The notes beneath the pieces are model-generated. The model saw nothing but the letters and a program-made list of their open reading frames with translations. It searched no databases and was not told the DNA's origin. DNA of 64,000 nt from an uncultured Clostridia bacterium (GTDB taxonomy: Bacteria; Bacillota; Clostridia; TANB77; CAG-508): contig CAKPRG010000001.1 of NCBI GenBank assembly GCA_934182465.1, positions 1 to 64,000 of the forward strand, given 5' to 3'. How positions within the stretch are numbered: position 1 is the stretch's first letter; the number at the start of each line of letters is the position of its first letter. Of the stretch, positions 18,143-29,000 are shown in pieces. The position numbers and the translations under genes were made by a program.

Positions 18143-19500
18143 TTTTCAATTTCTCCTTTCTTTTTACTAATTTCTTGATTTTTTTCATTTTCTTCCATAT
18201 CTTTTATGTTTTTCTTTATCTTTTGATTTTGTTCCTCTATTTTTACACAATAAACCACCTCCTGTTTTAAATACTTAATCTTGTCTGATAAATCTAAAAT
18301 ATCATCACATAATTTTTGTCTTTCTTCTGGCACTTTTTCTTTTTGTCGTTTTCTTCTTAATGTATTTCTTTCTTTCATTTTATTTTTTAGTTCATCAGTA
18401 ACAAGTTCTTTATATGAAAAAAGTTCCTTTGTAGTTTTTATTTTATTTCTACAAAGGAACTTGATTTCATCTGATATTTCTTCCATTTTTTTTATTTCTT
18501 TTCGCATTTCTGGAGTAATTTTCATTCTGTTTTTTTTACTATTAGGAAATACTTTCAATATATAACAATAATGAAGATATAATCTATATAAACCACCTCT
18601 ATCAAATTGATTTTGAAATGTTTGTCTTTTTACTTTATATCTTCTGTACTTTCTTTGTTCTTCTGGAAAAGGAATTTTTACCATATCTGTATTCATTATT
18701 CTTTCACTAATATTCTTAATACTATATTCAATTCCAAAACTTCTTTCAATTCTTATATTTCTTTTATATGGAGATCTGCATAAACTTATTTTATTTGCTC
18801 TTATTGTTACTGTGTAACCCATTTTTTCTAAAATTGATTTAAAATTTTTATAAGAATAGGCTTGTTTTATTGCAAAGTCTACATCTTCTTTTGTAGTTGT
18901 ATAATAGTCAGATTTTTGGATATATGAATTTCTATATCTTGTATAATCTATTTTTCCACACTTTTTTTCTTCTAAAACACTTAAGCCGTACTCTCTACAT
19001 AAGTCATCTGATACTGCTCTCATCATTGCATAATTTTCTACGGTATTTCTATATTTTTTTCCATCTGTAAAAGATACCGAATTTACTACAAAATGATTAT
19101 GATAGTGTTTAGTATTAAGATGCGTAGATACTAAAACTTCATATTTATCTCCCCACAATTCTTCAGCAAGTTTTATTCCAATTTCGTGTGCTTGTTCTTT
19201 TGTAACTTCCCCCTCTGCAAATGATTGAAAACCGTGAAATGCTAAAATGCCTTTTTCTTTTCCAAAATGTTTTTTTGTTAAAATCATTTCTTGTAAAGCA
19301 TTTTGTGGTGTACAATTTATTCCAGTAACATATAATTGTTTTTCCGTTTTGAAATTTATTTTTGTATATTCTATTGTATTGTGTAAACTTTGATATAACT
19401 TGTTCTCAAAATCTACATTAGTAGTTTTTTCTTCATTCGTTGTATATTTTATTACTTTATCTAATCTAGCCTCCACTTTCCATAAACTTGTTGTTGCCAT
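18139..19500 (-). CDS. Relaxase/mobilisation nuclease (MobP type)
   Basis: The product has 453 residues. The N-terminal nuclease domain begins MATTSLWKVEARLDKVIKYT, and the metal-binding triple-histidine motif is in STHLNTKHYHNHFVVNSVSF (about 125-145). A conserved GYTVTIRANKISL segment lies near residue 235. The C-terminal half is charged and coiled-coil-like. Relaxases nick oriT and stay bound to the transferred strand. It is cotranscribed with mobC just upstream (11-base gap). The reading frame is intact with no CGG site, although the genes on both sides of the pathway carry them. Confidence 0.92.
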   Translation of the reverse strand: MATTSLWKVEARLDKVIKYTTNEEKTTNVDFENKLYQSLHNTIEYTKINFKTEKQLYVTGINCTPQNALQEMILTKKHFGKEKGILAFHGFQSFAEGEVTKEQAHEIGIKLAEELWGDKYEVLVSTHLNTKHYHNHFVVNSVSFTDGKKYRNTVENYAMMRAVSDDLCREYGLSVLEEKKCGKIDYTRYRNSYIQKSDYYTTTKEDVDFAIKQAYSYKNFKSILEKMGYTVTIRANKISLCRSPYKRNIRIERSFGIEYSIKNISERIMNTDMVKIPFPEEQRKYRRYKVKRQTFQNQFDRGGLYRLYLHYCYILKVFPNSKKNRMKITPEMRKEIKKMEEISDEIKFLCRNKIKTTKELFSYKELVTDELKNKMKERNTLRRKRQKEKVPEERQKLCDDILDLSDKIKYLKQEVVYCVKIEEQNQKIKKNIKDMEENEKNQEISKKKGEIEK

Positions 19501-19511
19501 TTTCCTTTACC

Positions 19512-19832
19512 TCACAAAAATTTTTCTTTTATCATCATTCTAAAATTTCTCCATTCTGTAATTTCATTGCTTAAAATTCTTTCATCTATAAAATTTCTAT
19601 GATATAGTAATCTTTCTAATTCATCTAAAGTTCTTATAAACTTACCCATATTTTTTATCACTAAATCATAAAATTCCTTATCTGGTTTTTCTTTTATTTC
19701 ACACCCCAATGATGAATCTCTTATGAATGTTGAAAGATTTTTTCCTGTTTTATCTGCTCTCTTTTTTATTTTTTCTTTTTCACTTAAATTCATTCTAATT
19801 GGGACAATAAAATCTCTAGGATCTTCTTTCAA
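19512..19832 (-). CDS. mobC: MobC-like relaxosome accessory protein
   Basis: About 106 residues. IPIRMNLSEKEKIKKRADKTG followed by NLSTFIRDSSLG matches the ribbon-helix-helix start of MobC proteins, which bind oriT and help the relaxase. A TTG at 19832 is the probable start, with AAAGGAG six bases upstream; the ATG at 19901 would put the leader across the candidate oriT palindrome. The gene directly precedes the relaxase, the family's normal order. Confidence 0.8.
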   Translation of the reverse strand: MKEDPRDFIVPIRMNLSEKEKIKKRADKTGKNLSTFIRDSSLGCEIKEKPDKEFYDLVIKNMGKFIRTLDELERLLYHRNFIDERILSNEITEWRNFRMMIKEKFL

Positions 19833-19849
19833 TTTTTTGCTCCTTTCTG

Positions 19850-19910
19850 TTTCATTACGGGGATTGGGGTGTCCCCATATATAACATTTGTGTATATACA
19901 AATGTGTTGC
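19850..19910. other. Candidate origin of transfer (oriT)
   Basis: Directly upstream of mobC lie two inverted repeats: GGGGA (859-863) with TCCCC (872-876) around a GC-rich core, and a perfect ACATTTGT / ACAAATGT pair (884-891 and 898-905) around GTATAT. This GC-rich spot in very AT-rich DNA, next to mobC and the relaxase, is where an oriT is expected. The nick site cannot be named from sequence alone. Confidence 0.55.
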
Positions 19911-19931
19911 TTGTTAGGACATAAAAAACTT

Positions 19932-20243
19932 CTAGTCTTGAAAAAATCTTCTATAATTTTCTCTAAAATCACTATCGTTTTCTTCCATTTCTTCTAATAT
20001 TCCAACTAATTCTTTATCCCTTTTATATGGTTTTGTTTCTAGTTTCCCATCTTCATTTTTTTCTATAATTTTAGTTAGTCTAAATCTAATTATTTCTTTA
20101 TCAATGTCAATATTATTCACATTATTTTCTCCATCTTCTGTAATAAATTGCATAACCTTTTTAAATGCCTCATTTTTATTTTCTGCCTCAATTTCCACTT
20201 CATTTTTTGTTGCTCTTTTAATTAAAAATACATACTTTTTCAT
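19932..20243 (-). CDS. ICE protein of unknown function
   Basis: The product has 103 residues, starting MKKYVFLIKRATKNEVEIEAENKNEAFKK, then an acidic middle and a charged end. The opening resembles the small DpnD/PcfM-like fold also suggested for 21232-21447 (strand, then a helix with an EA/DS-E-A pattern), so the two may be distant relatives. Its start lies four bases behind the true end of the primase gene at 20247, once the frameshift there is allowed for. This tight spacing supports the extended primase. Confidence 0.55.
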   Translation of the reverse strand: MKKYVFLIKRATKNEVEIEAENKNEAFKKVMQFITEDGENNVNNIDIDKEIIRFRLTKIIEKNEDGKLETKPYKRDKELVGILEEMEENDSDFRENYRRFFQD

Positions 20244-20246
20244 ATT

Positions 20247-21225
20247 TTATCTTGTCCTTTCTATATTAAAATTTTTAGTTTTTTTTATAGGTTTAATTCC
20301 TAATAAATCACACAAATATTCATTATAATCTTTACCGTTTCTTTGGTGGTCTATCTATAATTTCATACTTATCTGACATAACACTTTTTAATGCTTTAGT
20401 TGCATTTCTTCCTGCAGTATCATTATCTAAACACAAATATATTTTTTTAATTTCTGGATGCTTTTTTAGATAATTTTCAATGGTAATAGGGATTTTGCTT
20501 TCTTCCAATTTCTTTGACGGTTGATATACTCCTGCCAAAGAAATCATTGTTTTATCTTCCCATTTTTGCCCATATAATTTAAAAAGGGTAGCATAAGATA
20601 GTAAATCTATTGCCCCCTCAAATATAAAAATTTTATCTATTTTTTCGTTGCTCTCTAATCTAAAAGAATACATTTTATCACTACCTGTTGCATCCATTTT
20701 TACATTAGTATTATTGGTTGCTCTGCACCCTGCATATTTTGCATTCCCATTTTCATCATATCCAACAAATACAACATTATGATAATACTTTTCTTCATAA
20801 ATCAAATATTTTTTTATACACTTTTGTATAATTTCTTTATCAATTCCTCTACTTTGTAAATATTCTATTGCTTTATTAGAAGTTATATTTTTTTCTGGTA
20901 AAATTAAATGCTTATTACTTGATTTTTTCTCTTGAATTACAAATTTTGGAGTTTGCATTTTCATTTTTTCTAAAACATAATTTGCTGCATCATTGAAACT
21001 CATATTTTCAGTTTTCTGGATAAAATCAATTGCATTTTTTCCACCAAATCCCCTTGAACACCAGTTCCATAACCCATTCGACATTCTTAAACTATCGTGA
21101 GAACGAGTGGTATATTCATTACTACTTGCTTTCACTAATTCATAAGGCATATATGTTTTAAAAAAGGTTACCAGATCAACTCTTTTTACTTCTTTTAACA
21201 CTTCTGGTGGAATATATTTTCCCAT
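20247..21225 (-). CDS. Toprim-type DNA primase of the ICE, read through one +1 CGG frameshift
   Basis: Skipping the C at 20337 extends the protein from 296 to 325 residues. Without it the gene ends ...RPPKKR followed at once by a stop. With it the protein continues PPKKGKDYNEYL and 21 more residues, the usual end of ICE primases with a zinc-finger-like CHC2/DUF3991 start (about 20-110) and a Toprim domain. In the Toprim domain IFIFEGAIDLLSY (about 205) holds the glutamate and YLCLDNDTAGRNA (about 270) the DxD. The role is priming the complementary strand after transfer. The extended stop lies only three bases before the next start. Confidence 0.88.
20335..20337 (-). other. +1 recoding site CGGT, primase Gly297
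   Basis: Coding strand AAG AAA CGGT AAA GAT TAT. Dropping the C gives K-K-G-K-D-Y-N-E-Y, the conserved primase C-terminus; unshifted, CGG is the last sense codon before TAA. Confidence 0.85.
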
Positions 21226-21231
21226 AATTTA

Positions 21232-21447
21232 CTACCTACTTTCTCGAATTTTGTTTTTTCTTTTCTTTAAAACTTCATCTTTATATTCTCTAAATTCTGT
21301 ACTTTTGTGGTCTTGATAATCTAAAATATATTCTTCATTTGAATATTTTTCTCTAGTAATATTTATTGCATCTTCTAAAGAATCTGCTTTTACTTTTACA
21401 ACCTTTTGCAGTATTTCTTCTATTTCAATTTCATAGTTTTTTTTCAT
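21232..21447 (-). CDS. DpnD/PcfM-like small protein
   Basis: The product has 71 residues. YEIEIEEILQKVVKVKADSLEDAINITREKYSNEEYILD follows the DpnD/PcfM pattern (strand, then VKADSLEDAI helix, then Y-x-x-EEYVLD). Such proteins occur in pCF10-like plasmids and Tn1549-like ICEs next to replication or primase genes, as here; their role is unknown. It lies seven bases before the primase. Confidence 0.75.
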   Translation of the reverse strand: MKKNYEIEIEEILQKVVKVKADSLEDAINITREKYSNEEYILDYQDHKSTEFREYKDEVLKKRKNKIRESR

Positions 21448-21451
21448 ATTT

Positions 21452-21790
21452 TCATCTCACTTTCTCTCTTTTTTTAGTAAATTCTTTATCTATATCTTCA
21501 ACAATTTCTTGAACAATATCTCTCATATTATCGAGGTTACTTGTTTCAATATTCATATATTTATCATACATTTTTTCTAGTATTTTTTCGGTACTTAATA
21601 GTGCTTTTATTTCTTTAAAACTTAATGTTGCTCCCTCTAAAATAGATAATGTTTCTTCTTTAAAATTTATTTCATAAGATTTATCTATAATTTCTTCTTT
21701 AGTACAATTTTTTATTAAATTTTGTTTATATATGTTAAATTCTTGTTCAATTTTAGCAATTAAAATGTCTTTTAATTGTTCATTATTCAT
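21452..21790 (-). CDS. DUF3848-like small protein
   Basis: The product has 112 residues, helical and charged. The segment ALLSTEKILEKMYDKYMN with ETSNLDNMRDIVQ resembles the DUF3848 pattern found alone or inside ICE methyltransferase-helicases; the call is moderate. It is four bases from the next gene and starts just behind the terminator 834-861, so a promoter may lie between 21800 and 21935. Confidence 0.55.
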   Translation of the reverse strand: MNNEQLKDILIAKIEQEFNIYKQNLIKNCTKEEIIDKSYEINFKEETLSILEGATLSFKEIKALLSTEKILEKMYDKYMNIETSNLDNMRDIVQEIVEDIDKEFTKKREKVR

Positions 21791-21833
21791 TTTGATATTC
21801 CTCCTTAAATTTAAATTTTTATAAACAAAAAAA

Positions 21834-21861
21834 GATATTAAGTTTTGTTATTCTTAATATC
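21834..21861 (-). terminator. Rho-independent terminator after 21936-22259
   Basis: A perfect 9-base-pair stem (GATATTAAG / CTTAATATC) is followed on the minus strand by a T7 run. It separates the replication genes from the primase-relaxase operon. Confidence 0.85.
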
Positions 21862-21935
21862 TCTAATATCTTTTTATTTAATTATAATGTTTTTCGTTTT
21901 CACTTTTTAAATCCTGCAAATTCTATTATATTTTA

Positions 21936-22259
21936 TTACCATTCTTCATTATCTATTTCGTGTGTCATATTTAAAAAAGTTTCGTCACATAAATTATCCA
22001 GTTCTTCTGCATCCATATTTTCGTTAAAGATTTCATCAACATAGTCTGATGCAACTCCACATACAAAAGCCAAATCAAATCGTTTTTCTCCATATAAATA
22101 AGTGTTCTCTATTAAAAGTATTAGGAACTTCATTTTTTGCTCATCATTTACTATATCTGCTTTCAATTCTTCTTCAACAGTTAAAATATAATAAATGTAT
22201 ATATATGTCATATCTTTTTTATTATCATTTATTATTTGTTTAAAATTTTCAAAATCCAT
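21936..22259 (-). CDS. Small acidic protein, unknown function
   Basis: The product has 107 strongly acidic residues, starting MDFENFKQIINDNKKDMTYIYIYYILTVEEEL and ending NMTHEIDNEEW. No family recognised. The acidic composition would suit a DNA mimic or a protein-binding partner, but that is speculation. It stands alone between the 22364-23035 gene and a terminator. Confidence 0.55.
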   Translation of the reverse strand: MDFENFKQIINDNKKDMTYIYIYYILTVEEELKADIVNDEQKMKFLILLIENTYLYGEKRFDLAFVCGVASDYVDEIFNENMDAEELDNLCDETFLNMTHEIDNEEW

Positions 22260-22363
22260 TTTTTTCTCTCTTTCTTTTATATATTATATAAAATATAAAT
22301 TTTTTTCTATCTTCTTTATACCATAAAAAAGCATCTTTTTCAATAATTATAGAAATATAACTA

Positions 22364-23035
22364 TTATATATTCGTTTTATTTGGGGGCAAATTTATAATA
22401 TCCATTTCTGCTAAATTCACAAGCATTTCTTTCATTCCAAGTCGATATATTTCCTTTTGTTCAAATGAGTCTAATTGTTCTCCTAATAAAAAAAGTTTTT
22501 GAACTGCTTTTAGTTCTTCAGTATTAAGACTTTCTATATTTCCATCTTCCACTAATTCTGTAACTTTTGGGTTTTCGTCTTTTATTTTCTTTATTTCATT
22601 CGTAATTTTTCTGTATTCTGGTTTATTCCTTAGATAATTAAATTTATAATCTTCAAAATATCCGCTAAAAACATCAAAATATTCATTAAAAAAAGATTTA
22701 TCTTTTGATATAGTATTTTTTTCAGAAAATTCTTTTGTTTCATTTTTCAAAGTCTTTGCATCACAAAATCCAAGTTTATAATACTTCTTAAACCAAAAAC
22801 TCATTTCTGCAAGGACTGCATCTTCTATTTTACTAGAAATTTTTTCAAATTCTTCAATAGTTTCACTATCTTCTCCAAACTGTTTCTTCATAAATTCTTT
22901 TAATTCTTCAACTTTTTCTGTAACTCCTATTTTATTTAGTCTTTCCGTTAATTCTTTATGAAAAAATCTTTCAAAATCTTCACTCCTTACTTCATAAAGT
23001 CCATTTAAAACTCCATCACTAAATTTGTTATACAT
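22364..23035 (-). CDS. ICE protein of unknown function
   Basis: The product has 223 residues, helical and charged, with no membrane segment. MYNKFSDGVLNGLYEVRSEDFERFFHKEL opens it, with a strong AAAGGAGGAG ribosome site. Its last residues run NLPPNKTNI. It lies 62 bases behind the giant methyltransferase-helicase and is probably cotranscribed. Proteins of about this size follow the helicase in related elements, but I know no function. Confidence 0.6.
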   Translation of the reverse strand: MYNKFSDGVLNGLYEVRSEDFERFFHKELTERLNKIGVTEKVEELKEFMKKQFGEDSETIEEFEKISSKIEDAVLAEMSFWFKKYYKLGFCDAKTLKNETKEFSEKNTISKDKSFFNEYFDVFSGYFEDYKFNYLRNKPEYRKITNEIKKIKDENPKVTELVEDGNIESLNTEELKAVQKLFLLGEQLDSFEQKEIYRLGMKEMLVNLAEMDIINLPPNKTNI

Positions 23036-23097
23036 TTTTTATCTCCTCCTTTTGTTATCATAATACAACAAAAACTCATATAATAAAAATGTGTAAT

Positions 23098-26000
23098 TTA
23101 TCTAATTTCATCTTTTTCGTAGCCTTGACTCTTTTGCTCTTTTTGATTTCTTTCTATTTCATTTTCTGGATCATCTATAATTTCATTTTCCTTTTCATTT
23201 ATTTCTAACTCTTTATTCAGTTTATTAAGCCTTTTTATTTTTTCTTCAAGTTCACTTTCTCTATCAAATGGAACTTTTACATCTATTTTAGCATTTTCAA
23301 ATTGTTGTTCTAAATTATTAAGACCTAATTTATTTTCTTCTAATTTTTTCTCCATATCTGCAATAACATTATCAATTCTTGTTATATTTCCGTATATATC
23401 ACTACCCAGTCTTACAATATATGAAGAATTATTTTTTAATTCCAATATAAAGTTTTGTCCAACAATTTCTAATTGCATTTTCAAGCCTCTATACTCTCCT
23501 ATATCTTCTGGATCTTTACTTTCTTTGTTTTTACATATTTCAAGTAACATTTTTCCTGCATCTTCTTTTTTTATAAATGTTTTATCTTTTAAAATCAGAG
23601 GAGAAAATTTTTCTTCATTATCTATTTTAGTGCTTTGTTTAACAATTTCTATATCTTTTTGAATATTAGAAATCAAATTATTAGTATGTTTTATTTCAAC
23701 AGGATAGTATTTAACAATAGCATCTTCTAAAGCATAAATTTGACTCAGATAACTTTGTTTTAATAATTTCAATTTTGATACTTGTGCGTCTAGTTCCGTT
23801 TTTTCTATAATTAAAGGATTTCCTGCTGCAAGTGCCTTTATCTCTGCATAAGATAATGCTTTTTCATCTATATCTTCTGCAGAACGAACAATTGCTTTTG
23901 ATGTCATTATTTGAGATATAAATTTTTGCTTATTTTCTACTAACTGATAAAGATATGCATCAAAAGTTCCCTCTGTTACATAAGTGAATACATCTATTTC
24001 ATCATTTTCATTTCCTTGCCTAATTCCGTCTACCGATTTCTTTGTGTTAAATCTGCAGGTCGCCAAGGACAGTCCAAATGATGTAATGCAATAATTTTAT
24101 TTTGCACATTTGTACCTGCTCCCATTTTTGCAGTTGATCCTATAAGAACTCTTACATCTCCTTTTCGCACTTTTGCAAATAATTCTTTTTTTCTTGTTTC
24201 TGTATTTGCCTCGTGTATAAAAGATATTTCATTTTCTGGTATTCCCTTATTTATTAACTTTTCTTTTAAATCATCATATACATTGAATTTTCCTTCATTA
24301 TTTGGAGTCGATAAATCACAAAATACTAATTGAGTCGATTTCTTTTCTGCCGTTCTCTCCCATATTTCATATACATTATTAGCACAAATATTAACTTTGC
24401 TACCCTCAAAATCTCCCAACATATCATTCAATAATCGTTGGTCTAGTGCTAATTTTCTTCCTTCATTTGTTATTTTAAGCATATTATCTGTTTTACTATC
24501 GACTTCTTTTTTTCTTATTGCATCTGCTCTTTTCCCTAAATCCGCCACCATTTCTCTTTGTATTTCACTTGGTTTTACTGCAATTGTTTTAAAATTAGCC
24601 TTTGGTACTGGAAGTTTTAAAGTTTCTGCCGTTTGTATATCGGCAACTTCTTTGAACATACTCATCAATTCTGGTAAATTATAAAATTTTGCAAATCTAG
24701 TCTTTGCTCTATAACCTGTTCCGTTCTGGTGCAAGTTCTATGGCTGTTACTGTTTCTCCAAATGTACTTGCCCACGAATCAAATTGTAATAAATCTCTAT
24801 CCTCTAATTCTTTATACTGCAAATATCGTTGCATTGTGTACATCTCTACCATTGAATTACTAATAGGTGTTCCTGTTGCAAATACAATACCTTTTCCTCC
24901 AGTTAGTTCATCTAGGTATTGACATTTCATAAATAAATCAGAACTTTTTTGAGCCTCTGTTTGTGCAATTCCTCCTACATTACGCATTTTTGTAAATAAA
25001 AACAGATTCTTAAAATAATGTGCCTCATCTACAAAAATTCTATCACAACCTAGTTGTTCAAATGTTATAACATCATCTTTTCTACTCTGGTCATTAAGTC
25101 TTTTTAATTTTTCCTCTAATTTTGTTTGACTTTTTTCTAATTGTTTTATCGAATAATATTCTCCGTTATTATTTCTTAAATCATCTATTCCTAATGTTAA
25201 ATCGTTTATTTGTCTTTGTAATATTTTTTCCTGTCTTTCTTTTGACATTGGTATCTTTTCAAATTGACTATGTCCTATTATTATTGCATCGTATTCTCCT
25301 GTTGCTATCTTGCTACAAAATTTCTTACGATTATTAGTTGCAAAATCCTTTTTTGTGGCTACCAAAACATTGGCTGACGGATATAATTGTAAAAATTCTG
25401 ATGCAAATTGTTCTATAATATGATTTGGAACAACAAATAAAGACTTGTTACATAGCCCAAGTCTTTTACTCTCCATAGCCGCTGCTACCATTTCAAAAGT
25501 TTTTCCTGCTCCGTACTTCGTGAGCAAGTAAAGTATTTCCTCCATACAAAATATGTGCAATTGCATTTATTTGATGTTTTCTTAAAGTAATTTCTGGATT
25601 CATACCTCCAAAAGTTATATATTGTCCGTCATATTCACGAGGTCTTATACTATTAAATTTTTCGTTATATAGTTTTACTAATCTTTCTCGTCTTGCTTGA
25701 TCTTTCCATATCCATTCTTCAAATTTGTTTTTTATCAATTCTTGTTTTGCTTGTGCTATTGCAGTTTCTTTTGCATTCAAAACACTTTGTTCTTTTCCAT
25801 CTATATCTACTACTTTATCTGTAATTCTTACATCTTTTAAATTCAAAGTTGTTTCTATAATCTTATAAGCATTTGCTCTTTTAGTTCCATAAGTGTTATA
25901 TGCTCTTACATTTCCTGCATCTTCACTCTTTCCACTTATATTCCATTGTGATGTATAATCAGAATAATGTACTTCTATTCTATTTTTTCTATTTTCTGGA

Positions 26001-29000
26001 GTTTCTAATAATTCAAATATAAACTGTTGTATATCTGATGTAGGAATCCAAGTTGCACCCAACCTTACATTTATTTCACTAGCAGATAAATCTTTTATCT
26101 TTACTTGTTCTAATGCTTTTATATTAGTTTCATACTCTGGATTACTTTCCGCAAATCTTTGAGCAGTTTTTAGTTTTTCTCTGACATTTCCAGAAAGATA
26201 TTCATCTGCAGTTAAATATTCCTCACTTATTGGATCTTTATATATACTGCCCTCTAATTCTTTTACAAGCAGTTCTTCACTTTTTCCTGTTAGTTTTTTC
26301 ATATATTCAATATCAACTCTTGCTTTTTCTGATATTGATAAAATTAAAGCATCTACACTATTGTTTACTTTTGAAACAACTTTATGAGGCTTAATTGTTC
26401 TTTTAGTAAACATATCCGCTTTTTTTATAAATTGCTTATTTTCATCCAAAATTTCTAACGAACATAATAAATAATAACTACTATCTTCGGAAAATACTCT
26501 CTCATTTGCTTTGCTATTTATAAGTCCATACTCTTTTATAAATCTATCATATAATCTATTCAAATTTGCCTGTTCTATTTTTATTTCTTCATCAGAACTA
26601 TCATCAATTTGTAATTCTATTAAATTTCTCACACAATCTCTTATTGCTATCATACCTTTTATTCTGTTTATAGATGTTATAGGCAAGTCCTGTAAATACA
26701 TTTGGCTATTTTCTCTATAATAAACTTGTTCAGCAACTATTGTATATGAGAAATTTCTCACACTCGGATCTGCTGGAATAGATTTTTCTTCTTCATCAAT
26801 AATATCAATTTGATAATCTTCTATTTCTGCACTCAAGTTTTGTATTGCTATATTCAACAAATCTTCTAAATTAGCATTTTCATACGGTTTACAAGCATAA
26901 TCTTTACCATATTGAGTAGTAATTTCTTCCATATTTCCTAAAATCATTTCTGGATGCTCTATAAAATATTTATTCATTCTTATTCCATCTTCTGTTGTAT
27001 CAAGATGTACCCATTCGTCCTCAATATCTGTTACTTTATCTCTTTTCTTTAAAAATATAATATCTGTTGTAACCTCTGTACCTGCATTTTTCTTAAAAGT
27101 ATCATTTGGAAGTCGTATTGCTCCTATTAGTTCTGCCCTTTGTGAAATATATCTTCTTACATCTTCACTTTCTTTATCTAAAGTTCCTTTACTTGATATA
27201 AAAGCAATTACTCCATTTGGTCTTATTTTATCTAATGTCTTTCCGAAAAAATAATCGTGAATTAGAAAATTGTTTTTATCATACCTTTTATCATAAGGTT
27301 TGAAATCTCCAAAAGGAACATTTCCTACTGCTACATCAAAAAAAGAGTCTGGAAGTTCTACATCTTCAAAGCCTTTTACTGCTATTGTATTTTTTTGATA
27401 TAACTGTCTTGCTATTCCTCCAGAAATAGTATCAATTTCAATTCCATACATTTTGCACTCATCTAAAGTGTCTGGTAACATTCCCATAAAATTACCAACA
27501 CCGACAACTTGGCTCTAATATATTTCCTCTTTCAAGTCCCATATTTTCCAATGCTCTGTATATTGACCTAATTACTATTGGAGGAGTATAAAATGCTGTT
27601 AGTGTTGATTTTTTAGCCTCTTTATATTCTTTTTCAGTTAGTAAACTTTTTAATTCTTCATATTCATTATGCCAATTATCAATTCTACTATCAAATGCTT
27701 CTGGTATTCCTCCCCAACCTACATATTTTGATAATATCTCTTGTTCTTCTTTTGTTGCATATCTATTTTGTTCTTCACATAGTTTTAATACTTTTATAGC
27801 CTCTATATTATTTTTATATTTCTCTTTTTTACCACCAATACCTAAATCGTTATTATCAATTTTGAAATTGTTTCTTTCTGCAATTGGTATTTCTGGGTGT
27901 AAGTCAAAATATTCAATTTTATTTCTTCTTTTTCTTTTAACTTGTGGTTTTAAATCTTCTAATTCTGTTTTATTTTCTTGCTTTTCTGGTATAATCTCTT
28001 GTTCTTCTATTTGATAATAATTCTTAACTAATGCTTTTGCTAAATGCTTAAAATAATCGACAACATCTCCATTATAAAAATCAATTTTTACTATCATATC
28101 TTTGATTGCATTTTGTTCTTCTTTAGATGTTGTTTTAATATTTTCTATAACATTACCTAATTCAAATATATGAGTTATACCTTCATCTTCTATTGTAAAA
28201 GTGTAATCCAAATCAATTTCTTTTTCTCGAATAAATGTGTCTAGCCATTGATTAAATGATGTATCTTCTTGTTCATCAATTATTTTATCTACTTTAGTAT
28301 TTTCTATTTTATCTTGTATTCTTATTCCTATTCTTAATTTATCATTTGCAGGATTTTCCTTTACTTTTTTATCAAATTCTTCTCTAGGCATTTCTTTTGT
28401 ATATAGTGGAAATGAAGTATCTACTAAAACTGTTCTATCATTATCTATTGCTCTAATTTCAAACTCATCTGCTCCAATATAAACAATATCTCCATTATGA
28501 AATTCATAATATGGAAGTCTTTTTTCTAATTCTACAATTAATGCTCTTGCCTCTACTGATGTTTCATCATCATAATCTAAATCATCATAACTTGTTTTTA
28601 GAAAATTAATATAATCCTGTATATTCATTTCATCGTTTATATCTGCTTGTAGTAATTCAATATTTTGTTCTCGTGTATTATCTAATGAAAAATTATTATG
28701 ATATGCAATAATATCATAATTCATCATATAATCATTTAATCTTTCAGCAAGTTTATAATCTTCATTTATTTCTTGTTTTTCATCTAATATCTTAGTATCA
28801 TTTCCTAATGTATTGTTTTCCTCTTGAGAAAAAGAAAAAACAGAAGTGTTTTCTACTTCTGTTATATTCTGTATTTGTTCATTTTCAGTTTGTAATTCAT
28901 TTACTATATTTTCATTTTCTTTGTTTAAATTTTTTGCAACAAAATATTCTGTTATTTCATTCCAATTTCTAAAGCATTCTTCCGTTCTGTTTAAATAATC

